Positions 5,345 to 5,504 of a stretch of DNA of 5,504 nt are shown piece by piece. Made by a program: the position numbers and the translations under genes. The notes beneath the pieces are model-generated. The model was not told the DNA's origin. It saw nothing but the letters and a program-made list of their open reading frames with translations, and did no database searches. Origin of the DNA: Actinomycetes bacterium (GTDB lineage: Bacteria; Actinomycetota; Acidimicrobiia; Acidimicrobiales; Palsa-688); contig JAKAXG010000346.1 in assembly GCA_021827225.1 (NCBI GenBank), positions 1 to 5,504 on the forward strand, in the 5' to 3' direction. Position 1 is the first letter of the stretch. Every line of letters begins with the position of its first letter.

Positions 5345-5504
5345 GTGACGCCCCTGGACTTCGTGGTCTCCCTCGCGCTGATCTCCGTAGCGGCGGGGGT
5401 TCTCGGGTCTCTGATAGGCCTGGGCGGCGGGGTGGTGATCGTGCCCGTGCTGACGCTGCTCTATCACGTCGACATCCGTCTGGCCATCGGGGCCAGCATC
5501 GTGT
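5345..5504 (+). CDS. TauE/SafE-family anion exporter, N-terminal part (runs off right edge)
   Basis: The first 53 codons of a membrane protein of the sulfite/organosulfonate exporter TauE/SafE family, whose members move sulfite, sulfoacetate or related anions across the inner membrane. The visible part holds one long hydrophobic helix (about residues 6-24), the family's glycine-rich signature GLGGGVVIVPVL (about 25-36), then the start of the next segment with LAIGASIV, another conserved TauE feature. The start is GTG 5345-5347. It has no ribosome binding site, but the near-consensus promoter directly in front supports it as a leaderless start. Two operator candidates overlap the promoter, so expression is probably induced by some signal. 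It is divergent from the SDR gene. The family call is good from the signature; the transported anion cannot be told, and the rest of the protein is outside the window. Confidence 0.85.
   Translation, partial: MTPLDFVVSLALISVAAGVLGSLIGLGGGVVIVPVLTLLYHVDIRLAIGASIV

Noticed and set aside
4280..5467. Minus-strand open frame of 395 codons spanning the SDR gene and parts of both neighbours
   Set aside because: It overlaps the SDR gene in another frame, crosses both intergenic regions and runs antisense into the ATPase and TauE/SafE genes; its composition is Arg/Gly/Pro-rich with no motif.

Overview
The window is very GC-rich, with G/C-ending codons, and its proteins look like those of Actinomycetota. 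The main clues are a DHA2-type MFS pump of a form common in that phylum, an RsbW-like ATPase with an extra C-terminal region, TANNNT-type -10 boxes and a probable leaderless GTG-start gene. The genus cannot be read from the sequence. I see no RNA genes, insertion sequences, CRISPR arrays or phage genes.

Layout, left to right: (1) the start of a small membrane protein of unknown function on the minus strand, running off the left edge; (2) an intergenic stretch with three short hairpins; (3) an MscS-family mechanosensitive channel on the minus strand; (4) a 14-helix MFS efflux pump on the minus strand, about 70 bases upstream of the channel and probably co-transcribed with it; (5) a 214-base divergent intergenic region with a palindromic operator candidate and a strong GC hairpin; (6) a plus-strand RsbW-like ATPase with an unassigned C-terminal half; (7) a short-chain dehydrogenase on the minus strand, whose stop codon lies 10 bases from the ATPase stop; (8) a divergent promoter region; (9) the start of a plus-strand TauE/SafE-type anion exporter, running off the right edge.

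The genes do not form one obvious pathway. The minus-strand pump and channel are a plausible membrane-stress or export transcription unit. The pump promoter and the TauE/SafE promoter each carry a palindrome overlapping the promoter core, which suggests repression by regulators encoded outside the window. The ATPase is probably a regulatory anti-sigma or serine-kinase type protein without its partner nearby. The most distinctive items are the near-consensus, operator-overlapped, apparently leaderless promoter of the TauE/SafE gene and the uncharacterised C-terminal region of the ATPase. I found no convincing evidence for a new multi-gene system.
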